Of a stretch of DNA of 64,000 nucleotides, positions 46,801 through 55,553 are shown in pieces. The notes under the pieces are model-generated. The model had not been told where the DNA came from. It did no database searches and saw only the letters and a program-made list of their open reading frames with translations. The first letter of the stretch is position 1; every line of letters starts with the position of its first letter. This DNA comes from Planctomycetota bacterium (GTDB lineage: Bacteria; Planctomycetota; UBA1135; GCA-002686595). The DNA lies in NCBI GenBank assembly GCA_016220085.1, contig JACRIN010000004.1:1-64000 (forward strand). The letters run 5' to 3'. The position numbers were made by a program, and so were the translations under genes.

Positions 46801-47579
46801 GGCATGCCCGACGGCACGAGCACTTCGCCGGTCTTGAGGACCAGGATGTCCCCCACCGCGATGCGACCGGTGATCGCCTTGACGAACGCGTTCTGCGTCG
46901 TCGTCTTCTGCTTCTTCACGACCTTGGTCGCGTAGAAACGGCGCAGGATGTCCTGGTCGGTCGAGAGCTTCTCGTCGAGCGCGCGCAGGAACGTGACCGC
47001 CGGGAACTTGCCCGACTGGTCGATGCGCACCGAGAGCACTTCCTTCTTGGTGACGTTGAGCTCGATCCAGGAGCCGCGCTCCGGGATGATCCAGCAGTTG
47101 TGCAGCTTCTTGTCGAGCGCCGACTGGTCGACCGAGAAGTCGACGCCCGGCGAGCGGTGGAGCTGGCTGACGATCACGCGCTCCGAGCCGTTGATGATGA
47201 ACTCGCCGCCGCCGATCATCACCGGGATCTCGCCCAGGTAGACCTCTTCCTCGCTCGCGCCGGCGCCGCGGATCAGGCGGAGACGGACCTTGAACGGGTA
47301 GCCGAAGGTCAGGCCCAGCTGGCGGCACTCGTCGATCGAGTAGCGCGGCTTGCCGAGCTCGTACCCGACGTACTCCAGACACATGGTCTTGTCGTAGGAG
47401 TAGATCGGGAACACCTCGCGCAAGAGGGCCTCGAGACCTTGGTTCTGCCGGCTCGCCTGCGGTTGGTCGAGCTGGAGGAAGTCGCGATAGGCCTTGGTCT
47501 GGATCTCGACCAGGTCCGGGATCTCGATGATCTCCGGATAGTGGCCGAACTTGCGCAGCGGAAGGCGGGTCTTGTTCAT
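43860..47579 (-). CDS. rpoB: RNA polymerase beta subunit
   Basis: Forms the active-site cleft with beta'. From ATG 47579 ([20 protein letters not shown]) it is 1239 aa; a GTG seven codons upstream is possible. The rifampicin-pocket segment (nt about 46140-46220) reads [20 protein letters not shown], keeping the Asp, His and Ser most often mutated in resistance but with V, V, T, Q, L and E at neighbouring positions. The end of the protein has [20 protein letters not shown]. It follows rplL after 296 bp holding two hairpins. Confidence 0.98.
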   Translation of the reverse strand: MNKTRLPLRKFGHYPEIIEIPDLVEIQTKAYRDFLQLDQPQASRQNQGLEALLREVFPIYSYDKTMCLEYVGYELGKPRYSIDECRQLGLTFGYPFKVRLRLIRGAGASEEEVYLGEIPVMIGGGEFIINGSERVIVSQLHRSPGVDFSVDQSALDKKLHNCWIIPERGSWIELNVTKKEVLSVRIDQSGKFPAVTFLRALDEKLSTDQDILRRFYATKVVKKQKTTTQNAFVKAITGRIAVGDILVLKTGEVLVPSGMPIPETAALEIAAGDLAEVEVIDEKPEELDNLIINTAHEDPTKSHDEALLKIYSRLRPGNPPQLEKAKELFHEKFFDPQRYRLGRVGRFRLNRKYKQDIGEDVQTLKPEDIVNSIKYLLELRAGKGQLDDIDNLGNRRVRSIAELAGDEFRKGLLKLRRTAQERMNLENPETVSPRNLINSKTFSSAIDYFFGRGELSQVVDQTNPLSQLTHERRLSALGPGGLNRKRAGFDVRDVHLSHYGRLCPIETPEGANIGLISSLAMYSCVDAYGFLTTPYRKVKKGKLTDQVDWMRADQEFGFVLAPADSPMNDKGELTGERVLARKDGENVEVPPDEVDYLDVSPQQIIGISAALIPFLEHDDANRALMGSNMQRQAVPLMVAEPAIVGTGMEFIAAKNSHLPLRADKGGTVRYVDALRIVVDEEEYKLTKCRGLNERTCQTHKPLVTEGQVIKAGELLADGAATFAGELSLGKNLLVAFMPWDGFNYEDAILVSERLVREDVFTSIHIEEYEVEVRETKLGKEEFTRDIPNVGEKALSMLDESGIVRIGTFVDAGDILVGKVAPKSKSELTPEEKLLHAIFGKAGVDVKNASLTMPPGTRGVVIGAQKFSRRVNLTDAERTKALNQIRDAEKEFLRALKDYTGAMLRDVQLALDSEVLDSLTGKAVKIDDTATYDELRRVRLLCVGAAEDCPTKDKRDKALASVSEFQSKIEAKEADKNKIVNRLSRGDELPTGVLEKVKVYVATKRNLSVGDKMAGRHGNKGVISKIMRIEDMPYLEDGTPVDIVLNPLGVPSRMNVGQILETHLGLAARVLGLRVHSPAFDGASESDIEGLLTEAKLPKTGKFRLIDGRSGQSFEQNVTVGIMYMLKLHHLVDEKVHARATGPYSLITQQPLGGKARFGGQRFGEMEVWALEAYGAAHILQEQLTVKSDDVEGRTKIYEAMVKGLNILEPGTPVSFEVLTNEIKGLALNMQLHKKVAATL

Positions 47580-47731
47580 GGGCGGTCTCTCACCGTTCAC
47601 CGAAGCCGCCGGATCGCTTCGTCATGGATCACGGCGTGGGCTTTGGATAATCGAGGACTAGGCCGAAAAGAGAGCGGAGTGCGGGTGAACGCTCGACCGA
47701 GCCGAAGCTCAGTTCGAACGCGTCACGGCGA

Positions 47732-47755
47732 CGTCGTGCGAACGCGCGCACGACG
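47732..47755 (-). terminator. hairpin in the rplL-rpoB leader
   Basis: CGTCGTGCG-CGCGTT-CGCACGACG, a perfect 9-bp stem. Together with 47810-47845 it may tune rpoBC transcription or be an RNase processing site, as the rplL-rpoB spacer is in E. coli. Confidence 0.45.
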
Positions 47756-47809
47756 ACCGACGCAGAGGCTGCGCCACGGAGCGACGCAGGAGCTGCGTCA
47801 ACGGGCAGA

Positions 47810-47845
47810 GCCCTGGGCGCGGAACGAACGCTCCGCGCCCGGGGC
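47810..47845 (-). terminator. attenuator-like hairpin between rplL and rpoB
   Basis: GCCCCGGGCGCGGA and TCCGCGCCCAGGGC pair around an 8-nt loop with one mismatch, 30 bp beyond the rplL stop. No U-tract follows. Its location matches the partial terminator known between rplL and rpoB in E. coli. Confidence 0.55.
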
Positions 47846-47875
47846 TGATGATCGATCGTTCTCGGACGGACGAGC

Positions 47876-48274
47876 TCAGTCGAGCTTGACCTTGGCGCCG
47901 GCGCCTTCGAGTTGCTTCTTCATCGCTTCGGCTTCTTCCTTCGAAGCGCCTTCCTTCACGGACTTCGGCGCGCCTTCGACCAGGTCCTTGGCTTCCTTCA
48001 GGCCGAGACCGGTGATCGCGCGCACTTCCTTGATCACGGCGATCTTGTTCGCGCCGGCGTTCTCCAGGATGACCGTGAAGGCGGTCTTCTCCTCGACCGG
48101 AGCCGCCGCAGCGGCAGCCGCCGGAGCCGCCGCAGCCGCGACCGGAGCCGCGGCGCTGACGCCCCAGTGGCCCTCGAGGTGCTTCACCAGCTTCGAGGCC
48201 TCGAGCAGGCTGAGGCCATCCAGTTCCTTGACGATCACTTGGAGCTTCGGCTCCAGTTCAACCACTTCCGACAT
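47876..48274 (-). CDS. rplL: 50S ribosomal protein L7/L12
   Basis: Flexible stalk protein that recruits translation GTPases. The N-terminal dimerisation region ([19 protein letters not shown]), an Ala/Pro hinge (about 40-60) and the C-terminal domain with [20 protein letters not shown] are all clear. The length is 132 aa. It follows rplJ after 84 bp. Confidence 0.97.
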   Translation of the reverse strand: MSEVVELEPKLQVIVKELDGLSLLEASKLVKHLEGHWGVSAAAPVAAAAAPAAAAAAAPVEEKTAFTVILENAGANKIAVIKEVRAITGLGLKEAKDLVEGAPKSVKEGASKEEAEAMKKQLEGAGAKVKLD

Positions 48275-48358
48275 GAGATTCTCCTGGGAGAAGGTGCAAC
48301 GAACTTTGTTTCTTGCGTTGATTCAGAGCCGCGGCGGACCACCCACCGCGGCTGAGCG

Positions 48359-48892
48359 TTATTGGGCTTCTGCGCCCTGCTTGTCGTTCTTCGCTTGCAG
48401 GACGCGGGCGAGGCCGCTCTGGTTCGCGTCGAGCAGGGTGACGAGCGCGCGGCCGGGGCCTTGAATGGCGCCGACGATTTGAGCGCGCAGCGTGTTCTTG
48501 TCCGGCACGCCCGCGAGCATCAGCGTGTTCTTCGCGTCGAGGAACGTGTCCTCGAGCACACCGCCACGCACGACGAGCTTGCCAATCTTCTTCGCGTCCG
48601 GCTTGACGAGCAGCTTGGCCGTGTGGATCGCCGCTTCCGCCTCGCCGTAGCACACCGCCACGGTTCCGGTGAAGACGCCGTCACCGACTTCGATGCCGCG
48701 TTCGGCCAAGGCTCGACGAGCGAGCGTGTTGCGCACCACGCGCACCTTGACGCCCTTCTCGGCGAGCTGGTCGCGGAAGGTCTCGTTCTGCTCCATCGTT
48801 TGGCCGGTGACGGTGAGGATCACCATCCCGCGGGCCGCGCCGAGGGCTTGCTTGTACTCCTTGTCGAGGAGTCGATTGACCAGGTTCGGCAT
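48359..48892 (-). CDS. rplJ: 50S ribosomal protein L10
   Basis: Stalk base protein binding L7/L12 dimers with its C-terminal helix. The 177-aa product has VRVVRNTLARRALAERGIEV and VLEDTFLDAKNTLMLAGVPD, ending in a Gln/Ala-rich helix. Only 14 bp separate it from rplA, so the long autoregulatory L10 leader of E. coli is absent. Confidence 0.95.
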   Translation of the reverse strand: MPNLVNRLLDKEYKQALGAARGMVILTVTGQTMEQNETFRDQLAEKGVKVRVVRNTLARRALAERGIEVGDGVFTGTVAVCYGEAEAAIHTAKLLVKPDAKKIGKLVVRGGVLEDTFLDAKNTLMLAGVPDKNTLRAQIVGAIQGPGRALVTLLDANQSGLARVLQAKNDKQGAEAQ

Positions 48893-48906
48893 GGATCAGG
48901 CTCCGT

Positions 48907-49605
48907 TCACGCCCCGAGGGGCTTGGAGTAGTTGATCTGCGCGCCCGGGCCCATCGTCGTGGAGACGCAGATCTTCTTCAGGAACACGCCCTTCACCGAC
49001 GCGGGGCGGAGCCCGGCGAGGTGATCGAGGAAGGCGCGCAGGTTGGCTTCCAGGTCGGTGGCGTTGAAAGAGCGCTTGCCGACCGGAGCGTGGACATTGC
49101 CGCCGGCATCGGTGCGGAACTCGACCTTGCCGGCCTTGAACTCGCGGACCGCGTTGACGACGTCGGGGGTGACCGTGCCGGACTTCGGTGAAGGCATCTT
49201 CCCTTGCGGGCCGAGGACCTTACCGAGCTTGCCGACGTGCTTCATCATGTCGGGGCTGGCGATCACGATGTCGAAGTCCATCCAGCCGCCGAGGATCTTC
49301 TCGGCGAGATCGGACGAGCCGACGAGGTCGGCGCCGGAGGCTTGCGCCGCCGAGGCCTTTTCGCCTTCGGCGAACACGACCACGCGGACCGTCTTGCCAA
49401 GCCCCTTGGGCAGCGACACCGCGCCGCGCACGAGCTGATCGGACTTCTTGGGATCGATACCGAGGTTGACCGCAACCTCGACCGTCTCGTCGAACTTCGC
49501 GGAAGGCAGGCTCTTCAAGAGAGCGATCGCCTCACCGGGCTCGTAGACCTTGGAGCGATCGACCTTGGCGGCCGCCGCGACGTAGCGCTTGCTGTGTTTG
49601 ACCAT
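48907..49605 (-). CDS. rplA: 50S ribosomal protein L1
   Basis: L1-stalk protein moving deacylated tRNA through the E site. I start at ATG 49605 (MVKHSKRYVAAAAKVDRSKV), giving 232 aa. The motifs FDETVEVAVNLGIDPKKSDQ and GKVLGPQGKMPSPKSGTVTP are canonical. It follows rplK by 28 bp. Confidence 0.97.
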   Translation of the reverse strand: MVKHSKRYVAAAAKVDRSKVYEPGEAIALLKSLPSAKFDETVEVAVNLGIDPKKSDQLVRGAVSLPKGLGKTVRVVVFAEGEKASAAQASGADLVGSSDLAEKILGGWMDFDIVIASPDMMKHVGKLGKVLGPQGKMPSPKSGTVTPDVVNAVREFKAGKVEFRTDAGGNVHAPVGKRSFNATDLEANLRAFLDHLAGLRPASVKGVFLKKICVSTTMGPGAQINYSKPLGA

Positions 49606-49633
49606 TGTGGTGCGTGCCTCAGACCGTGACGGC

Positions 49634-50059
49634 CTAACCTTCCACCTTGATCCCCGCAGCGCGGGCTGTGCCTTCGATGATCCTGCAGGCGGCATCGAGC
49701 GAGCGCGCGTTGAGATCCTTCATCTTCATCTTGGCGATCTCCTCGACCTGAGCGCGCGTGACCTTGCCGACCGTTTCATGGCCGGGGGCCTTCGCAGCGG
49801 ATTCGAGTCCGGCCGCCTTCTTGAGCAAAACACCCGCGGGGGGCGACTTGAGCACGAAGTCGAAGCTCCGGTCTTTGTAAACCGTGATTTCGACCGGGAT
49901 GATCAAGCCCATGTCCTTGCGCGTGCGTTCGTTGAACTCCTTCACGAACGCAGCGATGTTGACGCCGTGGGAACCGAGCGCCGGACCGACGGGCGGCGCA
50001 GGCGTCGCCTGCCCGGCCGGGCACTGCAGTTTGATCTTTGCTGTTACTTCCTTAGCCAT
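49634..50059 (-). CDS. rplK: 50S ribosomal protein L11
   Basis: GTPase-centre protein binding 23S helices 43-44 and a thiostrepton contact. The 141-aa length is canonical: [40 protein letters not shown], and the C-domain [20 protein letters not shown]. It follows nusG by 59 bp. Confidence 0.97.
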   Translation of the reverse strand: MAKEVTAKIKLQCPAGQATPAPPVGPALGSHGVNIAAFVKEFNERTRKDMGLIIPVEITVYKDRSFDFVLKSPPAGVLLKKAAGLESAAKAPGHETVGKVTRAQVEEIAKMKMKDLNARSLDAACRIIEGTARAAGIKVEG

Positions 50060-50118
50060 GGTGATCCGCTCTTTGTCGTGCGCGCCAGAGCCGCGCTTCC
50101 GTTGGGCGAGGGCGCGCT

Positions 50119-50667
50119 TTAGAGCGCCTCCACTTCCCAGTACTCGAGTTCGACCGGCGTCGGGCGACCGAAGATCGTGACGATGACCTTCACGGTGCCC
50201 TTGTCGGTATTGACCTCGTCCACAGCACCGTCGAACCCGTCGAACGCGCCGGACTTGATCTTGACCATGTCGCCCTTCTGGAAGCCGATGTTGACTTGCG
50301 GGCGAGTCTCCGTGTCGCTCATGCGCGACAGGATGTTCGAGACCTCTTGATCCGACAGCGGCACGGGCTCGCCGCGCGGTCCGAGGAAATCGCCGACGCG
50401 CGCGGTCTCGCGCACGACGGCTTGCGCCAAACGCGAGCGCTCGTCTTCACCGTCGTCGAGGTCCGCTTGGACCATCAGGTAGCCCGGATAGAGCTTCTTG
50501 TTGACGACGCGCTTCTTGCCGCCCTTGAGGTCGGTGACGCGCTCGAAGGGCACGAGCACCTGCGGGACGACGTCCTGCAGGCCCTTGAGCTTGACGCGCA
50601 TCTCGACTTGCTTGCGAACGCTGTCCTCGCAACCGGACTGACAGCGGACGAAATACCAACGGTGCAT
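50119..50667 (-). CDS. nusG: transcription elongation factor NusG
   Basis: Links RNA polymerase to Rho or the ribosome. The NGN domain starts [20 protein letters not shown] and has [14 protein letters not shown]; the KOW domain is [20 protein letters not shown]. The length is 182 aa, normal for bacteria without an insert. It starts 5 bp after secE. Confidence 0.97.
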   Translation of the reverse strand: MHRWYFVRCQSGCEDSVRKQVEMRVKLKGLQDVVPQVLVPFERVTDLKGGKKRVVNKKLYPGYLMVQADLDDGEDERSRLAQAVVRETARVGDFLGPRGEPVPLSDQEVSNILSRMSDTETRPQVNIGFQKGDMVKIKSGAFDGFDGAVDEVNTDKGTVKVIVTIFGRPTPVELEYWEVEAL

Positions 50668-50672
50668 ATCGC

Positions 50673-51107
50673 TCAGCCTCCGAACAGCCAGTGGCTGGTG
50701 ATTTTCGCTAGGACCCAGTCGGCCCCGGCCAGGTAAGCCATCAGGAAGAGCACGCAGACGACGACCACGATCGAGGAATTGATCACCTCGGGCGTCGTGG
50801 GCCAGGTGACCTTCTTGAGCTCGGTCTCCGTCTCGATCAGCAGGTCCGCGATCTTCGGGGTCTCGAGCCAGCGGTACAAAAACCAGATGCCGCCGAGGCA
50901 GACCGTCGAGGCGATCAGGAACGACGGCGAGAGCTTGATGGAGAAGACCGGGACGGTGATCCCGCCGATCGCTTCCGCGAGCTTGCCGTCGAACGCCGAA
51001 GAGAGCGACGTGTGCATCGAGGTCGAGCCGTAGAAGACGAGCACGGCGAGAACCCAGAACGACGCCAAGCGGGCGTAACGTCCTTGATCCTTCTTGTAGC
51101 CAGCCAT
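50673..51107 (-). CDS. secE: protein translocase subunit SecE (three-helix form)
   Basis: Clamps SecY. From ATG 51107 (MAGYKKDQGRYARLASF) it is 144 aa with three membrane segments (about 14-31, 57-80, 110-135), like the longer E. coli SecE. The conserved amphipathic helix and last segment include ETELKKVTWPTTPEVINSSI. The upstream part of the open frame is not SecE-like. Confidence 0.93.
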   Translation of the reverse strand: MAGYKKDQGRYARLASFWVLAVLVFYGSTSMHTSLSSAFDGKLAEAIGGITVPVFSIKLSPSFLIASTVCLGGIWFLYRWLETPKIADLLIETETELKKVTWPTTPEVINSSIVVVVCVLFLMAYLAGADWVLAKITSHWLFGG

Positions 51108-51231
51108 CGCGGTTCCTTTCCTCAGCCCTTCTCTTGGCACAATGCGTTCTTCGTCGAGCACACTCAGGCCCGCACTCGGGTCCTCACTCGGCAAGGCGAG
51201 CGCATGCCGCGCCCGACCTCGCCCCACGCGC

Positions 51232-51390
51232 TCAGAGCTTGTGCTCCTTGTGCGACGTGTGCTTGCGGCAGAAACGGCAGAACTTCTTCTTCTCGAGCTT
51301 GTAAGTGGCCCGCTGACGCTTGTGCGTCGTGTAGTAGCGGTTCTTGCACTCCGTGCACTCGAGGAACACGAAGCGTTCCTTGGTCTTCAT
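51232..51390 (-). CDS. rpmG: 50S ribosomal protein L33 (zinc-binding form)
   Basis: 52-aa protein starting MKTKERFVFLECTECKNRYY and ending RKHTSHKEHKL. Zinc ligands C12, C15, C38 and C41 make it the Cys+ form. It lies between tuf and secE, where rpmG is found in many bacteria. Confidence 0.95.
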   Translation of the reverse strand: MKTKERFVFLECTECKNRYYTTHKRQRATYKLEKKKFCRFCRKHTSHKEHKL

Positions 51391-51442
51391 TCGTCAGCCT
51401 TGCTCGCGTGTCGGTGGGCTCGCGGGTCGGGAGGAGTCGGAG

Positions 51443-51470
51443 CTCCCCGGGAGCGTTCGCCCCCGGGGAG
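51443..51470 (-). terminator. hairpin between tuf and rpmG
   Basis: CTCCCCGGG and CCCGGGGAG form a 9-bp stem around a 10-nt loop, 17 bp past the tuf stop. No U-tract follows. It may reduce read-through from the highly expressed tuf into rpmG-secE-nusG. Confidence 0.55.
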
Positions 51471-51487
51471 ACGGTTCTCCTCTTCGA

Positions 51488-52690
51488 CTACTTCAGGATC
51501 TTGGTCACGACGCCGGCGCCGACGGTGCGTCCGCCTTCGCGGATCGCGAAGCGCAGCTGCTCGTCCATGGCCACCGGGATCGACAGCTCGACCTCGAGCT
51601 TCACGTTGTCGCCCGGCATGCACATTTCAGCGCCGCCGAGGAGCTTGGAGGTTCCGGTCACGTCGGTCGTGCGGAAGTAGAACTGCGGGCGATAGCCGTT
51701 GAAGAACGGCGTGTGGCGCCCACCCTCTTCCTTCGAGAGCACGTACACCTCGGCTTCGAAGTGCGTGTGCGGGGTGATCGAACCCGGGGCCGCGACGACC
51801 ATGCCGCGCTCCAGGTCCTTCTTGTCGATACCGCGGAGCAGGATGCCGACGTTGTCGCCCGCTTGGCCGGACTCGAGCGTCTTCTGGAACATCTCGACGC
51901 CGGTGACGACCGACTTCTGGATCTCCTCGCGGAGACCGACGATGTCGACCTTGTCGCCGGTGCGGACGACGCCGCGGTCGATACGGCCGGTGCCGACCGT
52001 GCCGCGACCTTCGATCGAGAACACGTCCTCGATGCACATCAGGAACGGCTTGTCCGTCAGACGCTGCGGCTCCGGGATGAAGGAGTCGAGCGCGTTGAGC
52101 AGGTCGTCGATGCAGGCGTTCGCCTTGTCGTCGGCACCGTTCGACTCGAGCGCCAGCTTGGCCTGGCCGCGGATGATCGGGGTGTCGTCGCCCGGGAACT
52201 TGTACTTGTTGAGCAGGTCGCGGATCTCCATCTCGACGAGATCGATCAGCTCGGGGTCATCGAGCAGGTCGACCTTGTTCAGGAACACCACGATGTGCGG
52301 CACGCCGACCTGACGGGCGAGCAGCACGTGCTCGCGCGTTTGCGGCATCGGGCCGTCGGCGGCGGACACGACCAGGATCGCGCCGTCCATCTGCGCGGCG
52401 CCGGTGATCATGTTCTTGATGAAGTCGGCGTGGCCCGGGCAGTCGACGTGCGCGTAGTGACGCTTCGGGCTCTCGTACTCGGTGTGCGAGGCCGCGATGG
52501 TCACCGTCTTGTCCGCGGAACGGACCGTGCCGCCCTTGGTGATCTCGGCGTAGCTCTTGACCCTGGTGCCGTTCTTGGCCGCCGAACGGGCCGCGAGCGC
52601 CGCCGTCAGAGTGCTCTTGCCGTGGTCGATGTGACCGATCGTGCCGACGTTGACGTGCGGCTTCGTCCGCTGAAAGAGTTCCTTTGCCAT
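51488..52690 (-). CDS. tuf: elongation factor Tu with atypical switch I
   Basis: Delivers aminoacyl-tRNA to the ribosome. From ATG 52690 ([16 protein letters not shown]) it is 400 aa. G1 is GHIDHGKS (19-26) and G3 DCPGH (83-87). Switch I is unusual: [20 protein letters not shown] (48-67) has KTVTI at 61-65 where RGITI is normal, although the Mg-coordinating Thr is kept. Similar sequences are, from memory, found in Planctomycetes. It is the only tuf in the window and follows four tRNA genes. Confidence 0.97.
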   Translation of the reverse strand: MAKELFQRTKPHVNVGTIGHIDHGKSTLTAALAARSAAKNGTRVKSYAEITKGGTVRSADKTVTIAASHTEYESPKRHYAHVDCPGHADFIKNMITGAAQMDGAILVVSAADGPMPQTREHVLLARQVGVPHIVVFLNKVDLLDDPELIDLVEMEIRDLLNKYKFPGDDTPIIRGQAKLALESNGADDKANACIDDLLNALDSFIPEPQRLTDKPFLMCIEDVFSIEGRGTVGTGRIDRGVVRTGDKVDIVGLREEIQKSVVTGVEMFQKTLESGQAGDNVGILLRGIDKKDLERGMVVAAPGSITPHTHFEAEVYVLSKEEGGRHTPFFNGYRPQFYFRTTDVTGTSKLLGGAEMCMPGDNVKLEVELSIPVAMDEQLRFAIREGGRTVGAGVVTKILK

Positions 52691-52809
52691 GGTGGTGGTT
52701 TGGGTTCCGATGCTGGCCGCAAGAGCCCGGTGGTTTGCGTCCGAGGTTTTCGTCCGGGGTTCCAGCCGGCTCGCCCCCGCGTGGACAATGCGCGCGGGGT
52801 CGGGTCCGG

Positions 52810-52834
52810 TTGTTGCCTGGTTTTGTTGCCTGGT
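52810..52834. repeat. two 12-bp direct repeats in the tuf leader
   Basis: TTGTTGCCTGGT at 52810-52821 and 52823-52834 (period 13). They lie in the 221-bp spacer between tRNA-Thr(GGT) and tuf. Function is unknown. Confidence 0.6.
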
Positions 52835-52911
52835 CTGTTTTCGAGGAAGCCCGGAGCCGCCTGCGCGGCACCGGACGAGTTCAAGGTCGAGTTCGGAGAA
52901 GAGCGTTTGGT

Positions 52912-52986
<75 letters not shown>

Positions 52987-53258
52987 CGACCGTCCGCGCG
53001 GAGCGCGAACGGTTGAGTGTCTGGGTGGATGACGACTGCTGAAGCTCTGGTGGGCTTTCGTGCAGTGATGAACCTCGCGCTGCGCGGGGGCGCCGCTCGG
53101 GGGTCGGCTACGGAGCCCGGTCTGGTCGACTCGGCGAGCGTGGTTGCGCTCGCGAGCTGAGCGCAGGTCGCGCGCGCAGGTTGCGGCATCGGGGTCGAGT
53201 CCGCCCCACAAGGTCAGGGCTGTCTCGGGATCCCGGCTTGCGGCCCGGCGTGCGGCGT

Positions 53259-53332
53259 TGGAGCGGGCGGTGGGAATCGAACCCACGCTATCAGCTTGGA
53301 AGGCTGAAGTTCTACCATTGAACTACGCCCGC
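53259..53332 (-). tRNA. tRNA-Gly(TCC)
   Basis: 74 nt with encoded CCA. Acceptor GCGGGCG/CGCCCGC; anticodon stem TCAGC/GCTGA with loop CTTCCAA, anticodon TCC. Its first ten bases are duplicated 5 bp upstream of its 5' end (53338-53347). Confidence 0.97.
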
Positions 53333-53660
53333 CTGACCTACGCCCGCATGGGCTCCGGCCTCGCCGCACGAGACGCTGCGTCGTTCGCGGGGCGGTCAAG
53401 CCGCAAGCGAGCTCGCCGAAGCGTTGCGCGCGAAGCGCCAAGCGCGCCTCCCGGCAAACGGCCTCTCCGACAAAGGATGTCGTAGAGGGAGTCGCGCCAG
53501 GTGGATGCGTTGTTGGGGTCCGGAACTGCACGCGGCCAGAAACGAGCGTCACCCGAGCGCCGGTAGCGCTTGGGCTTCGATCAGGAGGAGCCTCCAAAGC
53601 AGTCCGTCCGTCGAAGCGCCGCGTTTCGCGCGCGGTCGATCGCCGGTGAGGGGACAAAAT
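53333..53660. other. spacer between tRNA-Gly and tRNA-Tyr
   Basis: 328 bp without a supported gene. It begins with the short tRNA-Gly 5'-end duplication. A TTGACC occurs on the minus strand near 53396 but no -10 partner is evident. I see nothing else in it. Confidence 0.5.
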
Positions 53661-53746
53661 TGGTGGGGAGAGGCGGATTCGAACCGCCGAAGGCATAAGC
53701 CACCAGATTTACAGTCTGGCCCAGTTGGCCGCTTTGGTATCTCCCC
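53661..53746 (-). tRNA. tRNA-Tyr(GTA)
   Basis: 86-nt class II tRNA with encoded CCA. Acceptor GGGGAGA/TCTCCCC; anticodon stem CCAGA/TCTGG with loop CTGTAAA, anticodon GTA; long variable arm (GCTTATGCCTTCGGC). It occupies the tyrU position of the E. coli cluster. Confidence 0.97.
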
Positions 53747-53990
53747 CTGATCTCGATGCTCGGTGCTGACGCGGGGCGCCGGTCGCGCAAGGTCGCGCGT
53801 TCGGCCGCCACCGCTCCCGTGTCATCCGAAGGGTGTCTCGTTTCCAGTGAGCAGCGCGAGCTTGCGCCCGCGAGACCCCTTCGCCCGGTCGTCGCGCGGA
53901 GCGCGGGGCCGTGCTGGCAGGATCCAAGCCGTGTTCGAGTTGTCGAGCGCCTCGGCCGTTCCGGCGCGGGGCCGGCCGTCAGCTCGCGGA

Positions 53991-54065
53991 TGGAGCCAGC
54001 GGTGGGGATCGAACCCACAACCACCTGATTACAAATCAGGTGCTCTGCCATTGAGCTACGCTGGC
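53991..54065 (-). tRNA. tRNA-Thr(TGT)
   Basis: 75 nt with encoded CCA. Acceptor GCCAGCG/CGCTGGC; anticodon stem CCTGA/TCAGG with loop TTTGTAA, anticodon TGT. It is the first of the four tRNAs before tuf, the position of thrU in E. coli. Confidence 0.97.
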
Positions 54066-54149
54066 CGCGAGGTGTCCCACGGATGTCCGGCGGAGCCTCG
54101 AGGGCCGGTTGACGGGTCCGACCGCCTGGGGCGGTAAGACGAGCGGCAC

Positions 54150-54177
54150 ATGTTACGAGTGACCTCCCCGCGGTCAA
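54150..54177 (-). promoter_or_regulatory. promoter of the tRNA-tuf operon
   Basis: TTGACC (54177-54172), a 16-bp spacer and TAACAT (54155-54150) on the minus strand, followed by a GC-rich discriminator (GTGCCGCTCG) typical of stringently controlled promoters. It lies about 85 nt before tRNA-Thr(TGT). Confidence 0.72.
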
Positions 54178-54216
54178 GCCTCGACGGGGAATTCCTCCGT
54201 GACCGCCTCGGACGGG

Positions 54217-55371
54217 TCAAACCCGGCCGGCTTCGCGGCGCCAAAACTCGAAGCTCGCCTCGACCTCGGCAAGCGTGTCGCCGCCGAACTTGTCGAGGAA
54301 GGCGCGCGCGAGCTCCAGCGCGACCACGGCCTCGCCGACGACGCTGGCGGCGGGCACCGAAGTGACGTCGGAGCGCTGGTACGTCGCCCGCACGGGCTCG
54401 CCGGTCGCGAAGTCGACGGTGTCCAGCCCCTTGCGCAACGTCGGGATCGGCTTCATCGCGGCGCGGACGACGAGCTGCTCCCCCGTCGTCAGGCCGCCCT
54501 CCAGCCCGCCCGCGCGGTTGGTCGCGCGCGCGAACCGCCCAAACCGCGGCGGCCGGGTCGGATCCGCGGGGACGATCGCGTCGTGGACCGCGGAGCCTGG
54601 CAGGCGCGACGATTCGAAGCCGAGGCCGAACTCGACGCCCTTGATCGCCGGGATCGAGAACAGAGCGCCGCCGAGGCGCGCGGTCAGCCGCTCCGGCGCG
54701 CTGACGTAGTGGCCGAGCCCGGGCGGCAGGCCGACGACGCGCACCTCGAACACGCCGCCGAGCGAGTCACCCGCGGCCTTCGCCTCGTCGACCTTCGCGC
54801 GCGCCGCAGCGTCGGCGTCGGCGTCGAGGCATTGGAAGTCCGACGCGGCGCGCCGCGCGCCGCGCTCGGCGCCGAGCGTCTCGAAGAGCCCGTCGCGCGC
54901 CGCGACGCCGCCGAGTTCGACGACGTGAGCGAAGAGCTCGATGCCGAAGCGCTCGAGCAGTTGCCGCGCGAAACCGGCGAGCGCGACGCGCGCCGCGGTC
55001 TCGCGGGCGCTCGCGCGTTCGAGCACCGCGCGCGGGTCGCGCGCGAGGAGCTTCTGGCACCCGGCGAGGTCGGCGTGCCCCGGCCGCGCGTTGGTCGGCA
55101 CCGGCAGCGACTCGATCGTCTGGTCGTGGTTCGCGATCACGAACGCGAGGGGCGAGCCCAGCGTCTTGCCGGCGCGCAGCCCGGCGAGCAACTCGACGCG
55201 ATCGTCCTCGAGCTTGGCGCGGCCGCCGCGACCGTAGCCCGCCCAGCGCCGCGCGAGCTCCGCGTCGACGCGCGCGACGTCGAGCGCGAGTCCCGCCGGC
55301 AAGCCCTCGAGCACGCCGACGAGCCCGCGGCCGTGCGACTCCCCCGCCGTGGTCCAGATCAAGCGGCTCAA
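54217..55371 (-). CDS. aroC: chorismate synthase
   Basis: Last shikimate-pathway step, EPSP to chorismate, using reduced FMN. The 384-aa product shows LIWTTAGESHGRGLVGVLEG, GRGGRAKLEDDRVELLAG, RPGHADLAGCQKLLARDPRA and GGLEGGLTTGEQLVVRAAMK. The start must be TTG at 55371, since an in-frame TAG lies four codons upstream and no ATG intervenes. It is separated from mutS2 by 182 bp on the same strand. Confidence 0.95.
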   Translation of the reverse strand: MSRLIWTTAGESHGRGLVGVLEGLPAGLALDVARVDAELARRWAGYGRGGRAKLEDDRVELLAGLRAGKTLGSPLAFVIANHDQTIESLPVPTNARPGHADLAGCQKLLARDPRAVLERASARETAARVALAGFARQLLERFGIELFAHVVELGGVAARDGLFETLGAERGARRAASDFQCLDADADAAARAKVDEAKAAGDSLGGVFEVRVVGLPPGLGHYVSAPERLTARLGGALFSIPAIKGVEFGLGFESSRLPGSAVHDAIVPADPTRPPRFGRFARATNRAGGLEGGLTTGEQLVVRAAMKPIPTLRKGLDTVDFATGEPVRATYQRSDVTSVPAASVVGEAVVALELARAFLDKFGGDTLAEVEASFEFWRREAGRV

Positions 55372-55553
55372 GCGCGGACCATGCTAGCGCTCGGAATCCG
55401 CGAGAGAACCCACGCGTCGGCCCGAGGACGTGCCGGGACGGGTTCTGCGAGGAGGAGCGACCCCACGACTACCCGTGGCGACGCGGAGACGCTTCGGCGT
55501 CGAAGCGCGCGCCTCGGCACGACCGAAGGCGGCGCGAGTCCGGTCACCGACTC

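Noticed and set aside
43884..48464. A 1526-codon open frame on the plus strand
   Set aside because: Antisense to rpoB and rplL, with the same biased composition; no domain-like segments.
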